Assembly: GCA_015143295.1 (NCBI GenBank)
Contig: CM026571.1
Span: 31,462,505-31,526,504 of the forward strand
Length of the DNA stretch: 64,000 nt
Reading direction: 5' to 3'
From: Tetracentron sinense
Taxonomy: Eukaryota; Streptophyta; Magnoliopsida; Trochodendrales; Trochodendraceae
The notes below the pieces were generated by a model, which was given only the letters and a program-made list of their open reading frames with translations, did not search any database and had not been told where the DNA came from. A program made the position numbers and the translations under genes. Positions 9,018 through 19,180 of the stretch are shown here, in pieces (position 1 is the stretch's first letter; each line of letters opens with the position of its first letter).

Positions 9018-11993
9018 ATGGTTTCATCCTCAAGGAATCCCCTGCGGCAGTTGCTGGGCTTCGGATTCTGGGTTCAGGGGTTTCGGTGCTTCCCTTGGAT
9101 GGCCGTCAATTTCTTCCTCAAAGACGGTCTTAGCGTCCCTCCTTCCACGCTTCAGCTCTTGCAAAACTCCGCCAACCTTCCCATGGTCGGAAAACCGCTT
9201 TACGGCGTGGTTTCCGATGCCATTTACATCAGAGGCCAGCACAGGATCCCTTACATCGCAATCGGAGGTATTTACAACTCTTGACCTCTAAACCGCTTTC
9301 TCTTTCCTTCTCTCTCTCTCTTTCTCTATATATAGATATAGATGTAGCCTGTTACTCCATCCACATATATGATATATAATGGCTGCCGGAATATTCACTT
9401 TTCAGTTCTCGAGAGGATGGAAGAAATGTTCGTCTTGCCTTGCCAGTTGCCCACCCTTTAGATCGTCAAATGACGAAAATGCCATCTAATGTTAATTTGT
9501 TTTTAGGGCGGGGGTAACTTTCAATAGATTCTTCCGTCCCTGTAGTCTGCTTTTACGGGTCACTGTAGACTGCGGAGGAATTCTGGGTTATGGTAGCCAC
9601 GGAGATGCGGTTGTCCTGCTTTTCTTTCAAAAGCACCCCCTTTTTTGCCTGGAATTTACCTCTTTTCTGTGCAAAGAGTTGTGGCCGAGTGTAATACTCG
9701 GGCATCTGCCAGAGAAAATTCGTTGCATTTCCTTATGGCGATTTTAGAATGCCCCCGCTGGGACACCTGGCAGTGTATCCCACGTTGGGATGATCCATCC
9801 TTTCCTTTCAAAGAGTTAGAATGGCTTACAGCTGCTAACAGCACTAACCGCCTTTCCTGTATTATTTAAAAAAAAAACAAAGAAAAATAATGCCGGCCAG
9901 GTTTAGATATTTTTGCGATTTGGTTGTGATGGCTAAGTCCGTATGGGATTTTTCTAGGAGGTAGAACTCAAGAGAGTCTGCCACGTAACCAACATTTAAA
10001 GATATTTCTGAAAATATAGATCCATCTGTTTTTTTTTTTGTTTTTTTTTTTGTTTGATGAGATCCATCTTAATTTGTGTTATTTTGAAAATATCCAGTAC
10101 CTTTTTCTTTTTCTTTTTTTTTGGGTAAAAAAAATATCTCCCGTACCTTAGATACTGAATTCTACAAGGAATCTAATTGGGTCATTTGAAAATTGAACCT
10201 CTTAGCAAAATAAATGTTTCTAGGTTCATAATCAAAACCCGAATAGGAATAGGTATAGGCCTGGTGCCCAAGTCCAACTGAGATTACGTGCCTTAATATA
10301 GGCAGTCGCAATGCCCATTGTCTCATGTTGGACCGTAGGGCCATTCAATTCTGGAGCAAGTCTGAAGACCCATCAGACCATGAGTCCGGCCCACTCGCAG
10401 TCCTACTCTTTACCAGCAGAGTAGGCATATGTTTTTTTATTGGATCTAGTGCATTTATGCATTAATTCCGTACGAAATTCCGTGCATTTATTGGACCTAA
10501 TTTCTTTGTTAATGTACTCACTTCTTTTTAGGAGTTATGAATAGGATCAAAGATTACACCGAGACCGTGGATGTGATGCACAAGACTCAAAGAAATAAAA
10601 AAGAAATCAATAAGAATTCCGTGCATCACATGGACACACTAGGTGTGGTCTCGGTCTTTTGCGGTCTCACTAGTATTTAGCATCTCTCTTTCACTAGTAA
10701 TTTGCATCTCTCTTTCGAAATACAATAGGGAAATGTTTTGAGCCCACAAAAGGGCCAATACCGTGTACAGATGCACGGGATTTCAGGTGAGGTCCACAAT
10801 GTGAATAAAGGGCCCACCTGAAATCCATGGTCTCGGCGCTTTTGCGGTCTCATTGCAAAGTCCTATGTAATAAGAGAGTGTTACTAGCATTACCTTTGTT
10901 TATATAATAATATTTTAGCCATCTCTACTCTAATTCTAATTGAATGTGATGATGTTTTGGTGCAGTTCTCCTGCAAGCAGTTTCATGGCTAGCCATAGCC
11001 CTTCTTCCCCCATCAAACATTTCGTTAATAAGCATCACTCTCTTTCTCCTCCTCGGCAACCTTGGTGCTTCAATAGTCGAGGTTGCCCACGATGCCCTGG
11101 TTGCCGAGACTGGAAAACAATCCTATTCCGGCGAGCTCCAGTCCTTTGTTTGGATGGCTACCTCTATTGGCGGAGTCCTCGGCAACCTCCTCGGTGGTTT
11201 TACTGTCGATCATTTCTCCCCACAATTAATGTTCCTTGCTTTCGGCCTTCTCCTACTCATCCAATTCTTCATAACCATTCCTATTCGTGAAACCTCTCTG
11301 AACCTTCCCAAGAGTTCATCCAGTTCTGGCATTGGAAAACAGCTCTCAAGGCTCGCTTTTGCACTACGGAAACCCGAGATCGGTTACTCAATTCTATGGT
11401 TCTCCATGTCTTATGCTGTAATCCCAGTCCTAACAGGTACCATGTTCTTTTACCAAACACAGCACCTGAAGCTTGATTCGGTTGTACTGGGGCTCTCTAA
11501 GGTGTTCGGGCAGGCGGCAATGCTGTTATGGAGCGTTATATATAATCGAAAGTTGAAGTCAGTGCCGCCGAGGAAACTGATTGCAGCGGTGCAGGCAACA
11601 ATGGCGGTGTTCATGGTGTCGGACGTGTTGTTTGTGAATCAGATATATCGGAAGATGGGATTGCCGGATTCGGTATATGTCGTGATTTTCTCGGGATTGT
11701 TGGAGGTTCTCTTCTTCTTCAAGGTGCTGCCATTTAGTGTGCTAATGGCCCAGCTCTGCCCGCCGGGCTGTGAGGGCTCTCTCATGGCATTTCTCATGTC
11801 TGCTATCGCCCTTGCCTTTATAGTCGGTGGATACCTGGGTGTCGCACTCGCCTCATATGTTGGGGTCTCCGGACAGGACTTCTCCGGTCTTCCACGTGGC
11901 ATTCTAATACAGGCCGCATGCACCCTCCTGCCCCTCTATTGGTCCTCGTGGATCCCTGATGATGTTAAGCCCCAAATGAAGAAGAAGGACTAA
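9018..11993 (+). CDS. FBT7: Folate-biopterin transporter family protein (BT1/MFS), two exons
   Basis: This is a multi-pass membrane carrier of the BT1 branch of the major facilitator superfamily; relatives transport folates or pterins. Exon 1 is 9018-9267 (83 codons plus 1 nt, donor AG|GTAT). Exon 2 is 10966-11993 (acceptor GCAG), ending at TAA 11991-11993. The joined frame is open for 425 codons, close to family length. Exon 1 carries the family-typical stretch FWVQGFRCFPWMAVNFFLKD and a GKPLYGVVSD block. Exon 2 has many hydrophobic segments, a GTMFFYQT segment, a motif AQLCPPGCEGS and a C-terminal LGVALASYVGV helix. The short, charged N-terminus shows no clear plastid transit peptide. The start is the first ATG before conserved sequence. 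By memory it is closest to the Arabidopsis protein annotated as probable folate-biopterin transporter 7; the substrate is not proven. It is the only intact host gene in the window. Confidence 0.93.
9268..10965 (+). other. Single 1.7-kb intron of the transporter gene
   Basis: The intron is phase 1, with GT at 9268 and AG at 10964-10965. Joining the exons restores continuous similarity across a hydrophobic segment. It holds a pyrimidine-rich microsatellite near 9300-9340, T-rich runs near 10030-10055 and small foldback repeats at 10558-10860. No coding sequence of its own was recognised. Confidence 0.9.
10558..10860. repeat. Two small foldback repeats in the intron
   Basis: The first foldback (10558-10655) pairs accgagacc and atgtgatgcac with their complements at 10621-10655. 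The second (10778-10826) is a perfect 12-bp inverted repeat, GGATTTCAGGTG with CACCTGAAATCC. Both are followed by the same 'cttttgcggtctca' block (near 10656 and 10840), so they are probably related MITE-type copies. Confidence 0.65.
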
Positions 11994-12238
11994 TCCTGCT
12001 GCTAGTCATGGGTTGTAAACTTAAAGCTAAAGGTATTTAATTTAAAAGGAGTAAGCTTAAGATTCATTCATGTTGTATGTTGTTGTGAGTTTGACCCGAA
12101 ATAGTTGGGATAAGGCCCTGTAAGTACGAAATAAGAGGTGTTCAAAGGGTGGGATGGGCTTTTCTATATTTTTATATTTTTTGGTGTGGTGGTATTCCTT
12201 GGATAATTATCAGTATTTTTTACATATATTGACAGATA

Positions 12239-12244
12239 AATAAA
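12239..12244 (+). terminator. Candidate poly(A) signal of the transporter gene
   Basis: AATAAA lies 246 bp after the stop codon in AT-rich sequence. Plant poly(A) signals are loose, so this is only a plausible site. Confidence 0.4.
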
Positions 12245-12259
12245 AATCTAAACTTCTAG

Positions 12260-12779
12260 TTTCAGATGTGTTTATGTTTCTTAGCGCTAACTATTTGATT
12301 CGCCTGCGAGAACGAGAGAATTTTTGGGGACCGGTGCACCATCAAGGTGCTACATCCTCAATTTTTGCAGATTTTCATCTATTGATTTCATTTTATTATT
12401 CATCTCGGCAAGGAAAGGGTGAAGTGTTTTATTATTCATCAAACCGCTACTCGGCCTTGTTTGACAACGCCCCAAGGCCACACAGCTACTCGGCCCTACT
12501 GTCAACTTCACTAGGGGTTGGGGTAAGATAAATAAGAATAATTCAAATTTGGGTTTAATTATGGATTGAAACCAAATACCACTAGTAATGGCAGTTCTGT
12601 AAGTAACTAACCTAGGGTTAGTATAAAAGCAATGAGTAAACCTAATTAAACATGTAAATTACTTTCTATGAGGTGGAGACTTACTTTAAGTAAACATGTT
12701 CTCTCTTCTAATTCAACCCACATTCTAGTCAGGATTTATGTCCCAAAGAGCATCACTTCCCTTATTGATTGATAGAACT
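12260..12779. other. No recognisable gene
   Basis: An 87-codon ORF at 12268-12531 has no domain I recognise and low-complexity composition. Nothing else was seen. Confidence 0.45.
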
Positions 12780-13268
12780 ATGGCTAGATTCTTCTGGAAT
12801 TCGCTCTCTCCCTCCTTAGGAAGGAGGTTTGGGTATTCAGAAGATGTATGATTTCTCTATTGCTTTTCGCATGAAGCAAGCTTTGAATCTCTATCAATCA
12901 AAGAGTCTTGAGATATATTTTTGTACCAACTTGATCAATGAGTTCTCAATCTCTATTCTGGATGCTCGTCATGCCCTTATTCGTTTCAAATCGAAATCTG
13001 ATTATCTCGTAGTTTGGTTGAAGGATGTAGGGTATGTTTCCGATAAACTAGTTAGATTCATCAAATGGTCTCTAGTCTTTAAATCTGGCTTTGAATCTTC
13101 CGTAGTTCTCGTTTGGATAGATCTCCCAGGACTGCCGATCAATTTTTTTAATCCTAAAGATCTCACAATCATAGGTTACATGATAGGGAAAGTTTTTTTT
13201 GAAAGTATGCCTCTTTTTAGTTTTAGAAAAACAGTTCTTGGAGGGCATACATCGAATCCCAAGATCTG
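12780..13268 (+). pseudogene. LINE ORF1 fragment (DUF4283-type)
   Basis: From the ATG at 12780 the reading passes through a short MARFFWNSL-like start, then a stop and frameshift, then an open stretch to 13268. It contains ALIRFKSKSDYLVVWLK and VWIDLPGLPINFF, the signature of the DUF4283 domain found in ORF1 of plant L1-type LINEs and in related nucleic-acid-binding proteins. The fragment ends where antisense Copia LTR sequence begins. About 150 codons remain, well short of a complete ORF1. Confidence 0.7.
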
Positions 13269-13269
13269 A

Positions 13270-14497
13270 CTATAGTTCTAATTGAAGGATAAAATAACAA
13301 TCACCTTTGCGATTATGAAATTGATAAGTCTATTCCACGATTTGAAGGATAGAATGGTACCCGCAAAACTTCGCAATTGAAAAGTCTCTTTCGGGATTCA
13401 CACGAACCTTCTTTATTCCTTTAAAGTTTTTCTCCAATGGAAGCTAATGGCCCTTCCAATTCAAGCTCTATGATCTTTTATTCTTTTCTTGAATTCAAGA
13501 TCATTTCTTGATTACAAGATTGGTTATGATATTATTCAAGATCCAAACAAAAATCAAGAGGAGAGAATGGGAGTGATGACTGTACAACCAAAGGAGGGAG
13601 GGAAAGAGAACAAGGTGAGAGAGAGAGAGGTTCTCATGTGGTGGACGTTCCACCCTATGGGGTCTATTTATAGACCCTTTTATTGCTTACTTGTAGATCA
13701 AGTATTACTCCTCTTTCTAATTCTAATCTAATTAGAATTCTCTTTCTAATTCTATTATGATTATTCCACTTTAGATTTTCGATTGAGACCTTCAAAACGA
13801 TTGATTTTTGAAATATTTTCTTCACGAAAGTTGTAGATCTTTTCGACGGCTTCAAAATGATGTACTTACGAATCAAAATCGGAGTTACGGTCATAAAGTT
13901 ATGGCCTGAACACCGAAACTATATCAATTCTCATAATCAAATATAAATCTGAAAATCCACAAATCAAATCAAATTGAAATTCCAATTAAATCAAAATAGA
14001 AACTCTTCTAATCTAATTATAATTTTTCATTTTCTATCATGATTATAAATCCTAATCCAATTAGAATTAAATTAATATAGAAAGTCTTCTAATCTAATTA
14101 GAAGTCCCCTTTTAATTCCCTTATCTATTCCTAATCCAATTAGGAATCAAATCTTTAATTAGAAACTAACCATTAATAACTTTATTAAATATGATAGAGA
14201 ATTAACATTAATGTGGGGCGTCCCACTCTAGGTGGGCCCCACATATCACTCATGCCCCTTTTGGAGTTCTAAACTCTTGTTTGTCAAGTTTTGATCTTTA
14301 TCAAAATCTCATATGGGTCCTATCCGTTTGGTTAATTACACCTTATGTGATTTCACCTATTAGAGCTTCACTATACCATATAGTGATATACATGGAGAAA
14401 TTAATTAATTTAATTATAAATTAAATTAAAAGCTTTAAGAAGGTCTTAGTGTGTGGGATCTAAAGAGATCTCCTATTTCCGGTTGTGGGACCAAGTG
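13270..14497 (-). mobile_element. Copia LTR fragment, antisense
   Basis: The layout matches the LTR at 24869-27044: an A/T-rich body, a purine-rich leader and, on the minus strand, a TATA box (13664-13673, within ggtctatttatagacc). Its right part (14441-14497) matches 1432-1490. It is broken at 14498 by the LTR-C insertion after the sequence aagtg. Boundaries are approximate on the left. Confidence 0.55.
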
Positions 14498-15595
14498 TGT
14501 AGAACCCCGGATCTCACAGTCACTGTTCATGGGAATAGGGTAGTGAATAGTGCCTTGCAAAGTGTATGTAAAGGCCTAAAGCCTTCCATGGGTTCTTGGT
14601 TTGAGAAAGTGAAGTGAGGATAGTACACGTGTGTGTTGAGTCTCAAAACAAGAGTATAAAAATACTCTAAGTGTCTAAAAGCATAGGGTATAAAATACCC
14701 TAAGCGTATAAGTGGGAACCCGGAACCGAGTTCCCTAGGCTGGGAATAGTGTTATGAATAGTGTCGGTTCATGAGTTATGAAGGCCAAAAGCCTTCTTGT
14801 ATAATTGTGGTTGTAGGATGAGCGATAATGAGGGTTTTATCTTGAGTTAGATTGGGTAGGAGTATGTGAACTCAGAAACACTAAGCATAAGAATACTTCA
14901 AAGTCAAGGGTATGAAATATCCTAAGTGTTATGGGCTAGGGTCATGAGAAATTTTAATTTCATGGGAGCCTTTGTTTCCATGGAGGTATTAGCAATTATG
15001 TTAGGGTCTGGACCTTTATGAATAACTTACAGGTGTTAAAAAGGAGAAAATGGGTTGTGCGATCGATCGCAGGTAAGGTGCGATCGAACATAGTCAGAGG
15101 AATTTCTAGGAAACCATTCGGGTGCACTTGCAATCGATCGCGGGTGGTGTATGATCGATCGCACACAGTGGAAAATTTACAGAAAGGTTCGGGTCCAGGT
15201 GCGATAGATCAGCTCCAGTGTGATAGATCACATTGCAAGCTGCGATCGATCGCAGTTGGTGTGCGATCGATTGCACGCGGGTGTCAAATTTCAGAATTTA
15301 GGGTTTCAATCCCTTTGCTTATAAAGAGGGGATCATTTGGGGGTTTTTGGGTGAACCTAAACCTAAGAGGAATTTGAGAGGAGAAGAGAGAAGAGAAGGG
15401 ATTCTTCTAAAGAGGGGTTTGGATTTAAGAGAGGGGAGCTCAAATCAAGGTTGGGGATCTTCCCCATCAAGCTTGGATCACCCTTTTCAAAGAAGGATCT
15501 TCCTCCTCAAGGTGGTGTCTCCTTCCTCAAGCTTGGGGTTTCTACTCAAAGGTTTTCTTCAAGCTAGGAGTGATCCTCAAGAGTTTAGTACACCC
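14498..15595 (+). mobile_element. Truncated LTR (LTR-C) of the large-LTR gypsy family
   Basis: It starts TGTAGAACCCCGGA, like LTR-D (48932 on the minus strand), and inserts into a Copia LTR. It carries a palindrome array and a TATA box (cttataaaga near 15318). It then runs into a repeated 'tcctcaag' leader and stops at 15595, where the LTR of Tat-like element 1 begins. The R/U5 half is missing here, because the Tat-like element inserted into it. Confidence 0.75.
15055..15292. repeat. Array of GCGATCGATCGC palindromes in LTR-C
   Basis: There are eight or more sites of the form TGCGATCGATCGCA, or one to three changes from it, ending about 30 bp before the LTR TATA box. The core matches LTR-B (33338 and 40847), not LTR-A. 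Confidence 0.85.
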
Positions 15596-15769
15596 TGTGG
15601 GTAGTGAAATCTCACCGTCCATTGCTTAGGTGCATGTGCAATGGCACACACCAGATCACCATCTCTCGGAGAGATGGTTCAAATTTGCACGTGCCTATAG
15701 CACGCGCAGGCCTTTAGCTATCAGTATTAATGCTGATGGCTGGCCTTTATACCACCCAGCAAGGAAAGA

Positions 15770-16140
15770 AGGGGTTTGATCCATGAGGGTAAACCTAATG
15801 GATTCAACCCTAAGTGCCAACCTCCATGAGGCTAACACGTATCCCCTCTATGAGGATTAAAATCCCAAAAATTTAGTCCTAAGTGCCATTCTCGATGAGG
15901 CTGACACGTGTATGATCCATGAGGATTAAAACCCCACGGATAACCTTTGAGTACCAATCTTTGAGAGACTGACACGTGTCTAATCCATGAGGGCCAAAAC
16001 CTCATGGATGATTATCTAGTGCCAGCCTCTAAGAGACTGACACGTATCCAGCCCATGAGGATTAAAACTACACGGATGACCTTTGGGTGCCAACCTCTGA
16101 GAGGCTGACACGCGTTCGATCCGTGAGGATAAATCCTCAC
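15770..16140. repeat. 69-bp tandem array with hairpins, about 5 units, in the Tat LTR
   Basis: Each unit has an inverted pair around 'atccatgaggattaaaaccccacggat' and a second one around 'gcctctgagaggctgacacgtgt'. The same array in the other LTR (29286-29945) has about nine units. Confidence 0.8.
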
Positions 16141-16149
16141 GTATCAACC

Positions 16150-16868
16150 ATCACCACGCTTGGTCCTGGACCTAACCTAGACCACGGGCAAGACCTATGG
16201 TCTTACCCTGTGGTCCGTGAACGAGACCTATGGTTTCACCCCGTGGTCCGTGGGTGAGACCTATGGTTTCACCCTCTGGTTCGTGGGCGAAACCTATGGT
16301 TTCAACTTCTGGTCCGTGGGCGAGACCTATGGTTTCATCCTAAGGTCCGCGGGCAAGACCTATGGTTTTATCCTCTAATCCGTGGGCGAGACCTATAGTC
16401 TTACCCTTTGGTCTGTGGGTGAGACCTATGGTCCCACCCTTTGGTCCATGGGCAAGACCTATGGTCTCACCCTCTGGTTCGTGGGCGAAACCTATGGTTT
16501 CACCCTCTGGTCCGTGGGTGAGACCTATGGTCTTACTCTTTGGTCCGCGAGCAAGACCTAGGGTCTTATCCTCTGATCCGTGGGCGAGACCTATGGTCTT
16601 ACCCTCATAGACCAAGACCCATGGTCTCACCCTTTGGTCCGTGGGTGAGACCTATGGTTTCACCCTTTGGTCCATGGGCGAAACCTATGGTTTCACCCTT
16701 TGGTCCATGGGCGAGACCTATGGTCTCACCCTTTGGTCCGCGGGCAAGACCTATGATTTTATCCTTTGATCTGTGAGCGAGACCTATAGTCTCACCCTTT
16801 GGTCCATGGGCAAGACCCATGGTCTCACCCTTTGATCCGTGGACAAGACCTATGGTCTCACCCCTTGG
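16150..16868. repeat. 33-bp tandem array, about 21 units, in the Tat LTR
   Basis: The unit is of the type 'ggtccgtgggcgagacctat' followed by 'ggtttcaccctct'. I counted 21 'gacctatgg'-type motifs. The antisense LTR near 29138-29275 has only about four units. Confidence 0.9.
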
Positions 16869-17308
16869 GTTCGTGGACTGACCAAGGTCAGTCCCCTTTC
16901 AGAGATCTAGTCTGTGGCCCAAATAGGCTTTGGACCTAGGTTAGTCTGTCCCCAGCTGACAGTCAGTATCTAACTGTCATATGGTAGAGATTCCTTAATA
17001 AAAATGATTCTCTATCAAGTCATGGGGATCCCAAGATAAAGATCTCATGATTATGATAAGATTAGGAATATGTTCTATATCCTAGGAAAGGATGTGATTA
17101 AACATCCTCTTTTTCGAAAGGTACTAGGATTCCCTCCAAAAGGGAAAACCTAGTATGAGAGTCCTCAAAAGAAGAGGATTCTCTTCAGCTTGAGAAGTCT
17201 TCTAGATAAGGGAGACCCGTGAGCTGGCATCCTCTAAGAGGAAAGCCCAATTTAACTTTCCTAAAATAAGGGAGTCAAAGAGAGAGACCAAAAAAGACTC
17301 TCTTAAAC

Positions 17309-17316
17309 TTATAAAA
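17309..17316 (+). promoter_or_regulatory. TATA box of the Tat-like LTR
   Basis: Within 'cttataaaaagagggtatc'. The antisense LTR has the matching cctataaaagg on the minus strand near 28700-28712, so the site is conserved in both copies. Confidence 0.65.
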
Positions 17317-17774
17317 AGAGGGTATCTCACAAGAAACCCACAAAAAGATATATGCGAAAAGGGGCGAAAGAAAAAAAAACTCTCTCTTCCCCTTCAAGCA
17401 ACAACAGCAAAAGCAAGCCAAGGCCAACTAAAGAAGAAGACTCTTCAATATGGAGAACATCAGGTGAGTCTTAGACAATGGTCACCATCATTCTCTTTTC
17501 TTTTTTTTGCAAATACAAAGACCTCAATGAGGCACTTGTAATGCATACATGGGATCTGGGCAACCCCATTGAATAAATACAGATACTTTATTCAAATATT
17601 TGTTCTTCTTTTAATTCTTCTTTTTAATTAGATGGATTTCCCTAAATAAGGAATGTAATTTAATAATTTGAGTTTACTCAGATTGGAAGGATAGTCCCCA
17701 CAACAAACAATAAACTCCATACAACAATAGAGGAAATTTGGTAAGCAAAGACAAATTTTGCGCTTACAAATTAA

Positions 17775-17788
17775 TGGCACGCCCGGTG
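17775..17788 (+). other. Primer binding site of Tat-like element 1
   Basis: tggcacgcccggtg lies 6 bp after the LTR end. It resembles primer sites usual in the Tat lineage of Ty3/gypsy, rather than the initiator-Met site used by the other elements here. The first in-frame ATG of gag (17774) overlaps it by all but one base. Confidence 0.6.
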
Positions 17789-18104
17789 AGACTTCTTTCT
17801 CCTCTCATCTTGGATGAAGAATTAAAAAAAATAAAAGAAGAACAAAAAAAAAGGAAAGTGAGTAATCATTTCCCCTATTTCTCTTCGGTTTTGATGCAGG
17901 ATAATCGAGACCGTCTACCTCCGTCCTGTGTACGTGTGACCATCAAGAGGAGGGTCTATATCCCTCCGATGTCAATCCCAGTAACTCACCCCTTAACTTG
18001 GGCTGAGGTGGCAGCAGCCCCGATCATGAGGTCTCGGTCTACTGGTCGAACCCTCAATGAGGGTCTTACTGCCCCTCTACGGAGGAGTCACCATTCCCAG
18101 ATCC

Positions 18105-18345
18105 GTGGATATGGGGCATCCCCCAGGATCCCCCACGGAGCAGGTGTATCCCCAAGGATACACCCCAGACAGGGTGCATCCCCAAGGATGCACCACGGAG
18201 CAGATGCATCCCCAAGGATGTACCACGGATAGGGGGCACCTCCTAGGATGTTCCACGGAGAGGCTGCACCCAAGAGGATGCGCCACGAAGCAGACACATA
18301 CCCTAGGATGCCCCACGAATTAAGTGCATCTAATTGGATGCCCCA
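18105..18345 (+). repeat. 30-bp coding minisatellite with hairpins
   Basis: Units of the type 'gtgcatccccaaggatgcac' followed by 'cacggagcag', about eight copies, translate to a 10-residue repeat. Most units contain a hairpin, for example 18144-18163 (GTGTATCC..GGATACAC) and 18174-18193 (GTGCATCC..GGATGCAC). The two differ by a compensated pair. Confidence 0.8.
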
Positions 18346-18839
18346 CGGACAGAATGTATCTCACATGATGCATCCCAGAACAGAGTGCACCCCAATCAGA
18401 GTGCACCGTGGAGAGTGTACCCAACCGAGTACACACATTGCAGGGTGGTTCTACCACTCTGTGATATGTCAATCAAAATGCTGACCTATGTTAAACCCTG
18501 GACCAAGCCTAACAGGCTATCCCAAATCCCAACAGTCCGTAGTGGAAACACCGCAATCACTATGGCCGACCATAGGACTTGTTGGATATGAGCCCCCTCA
18601 GTCTAAGTTGGCTGTTGGAACTCTCCCTTTAAAAAATTCTTCAAGAGGGGGAGATGCTGCCCAATTTTCACCAGGGCAAAAGGACAAGGCTAAGGGTCTC
18701 AAGTACTTAAGGAACAATCCCTCCCATAACTTTAAAAAATACAAAGAAATTGGGAAAGATGCCTCAGGGCACTCATCCATGAACAAGAACCGTCCACGAA
18801 CAGAGTTCATGGACCAAGGTCCAAAATATCCCACAGATG

Positions 18840-19180
18840 TGAACAGAAGACTGTCCATGGACAGAAGTTCCAGACTGTCCACAGACAGAAGTTTAAGATC
18901 GTCCACGGTCGGAAAATCAAGACTGTCCACAGACAAACAATCAAGATCGTCCACGGACGGAAGATCAGCATTGTCCACGGACAAGAGGCCAGCACCGTCC
19001 ATGGACAGAATACCAACTCTGTCCACAGACAGAAGATCAAGACTGTCAAAGGACGGAGGACTAAGGCGGTCCACGGACAAGCCATTAAGGCTGTCCATGG
19101 ACAGATCATCAAGACCATCCACAGACAGAAGATCAAGACCATCCATGGATGGATACTTAAGACCATTCGTGGATAGGCCC
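18840..19180 (+). repeat. 24-bp coding minisatellite (8-residue STDRRSRL-type repeat)
   Basis: About 12 units of 'tccacggacagaagatcaag' plus 4 bases give the repeat S-T/M-D-R/K-x-x-R/P-L/P in gag. The frame is kept throughout the array, and the amino-acid pattern is more conserved than the third bases. Confidence 0.85.

Larger units (their letters stand above)
15596..17768 (+). mobile_element. 5' LTR of Tat-like element 1
   Basis: TGTGGGTAGTG...CGCTTACA, 2173 bp. The antisense LTR at 28249-30121 matches at both ends. U3 holds two tandem arrays. The TATA box is at 17309-17316 (tataaaaa), with a candidate poly(A) signal AATAAA near 17571. Short ORFs read through the arrays are artefacts of the 33-bp periodicity. 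Confidence 0.85.

Noticed and set aside
9030-9291. Other frames over the transporter's first exon
   Set aside because: Only the frame from 9018 splices in phase to exon 2 and matches the family.
16340-16820. Several overlapping ORFs with PWARPMVSPFG-type or GPKGETIGLAH-type repeats on both strands
   Set aside because: They are read-through of a 33-bp (multiple of three) repeat in an LTR; both strands stay open for that reason, and there is no start context or domain.
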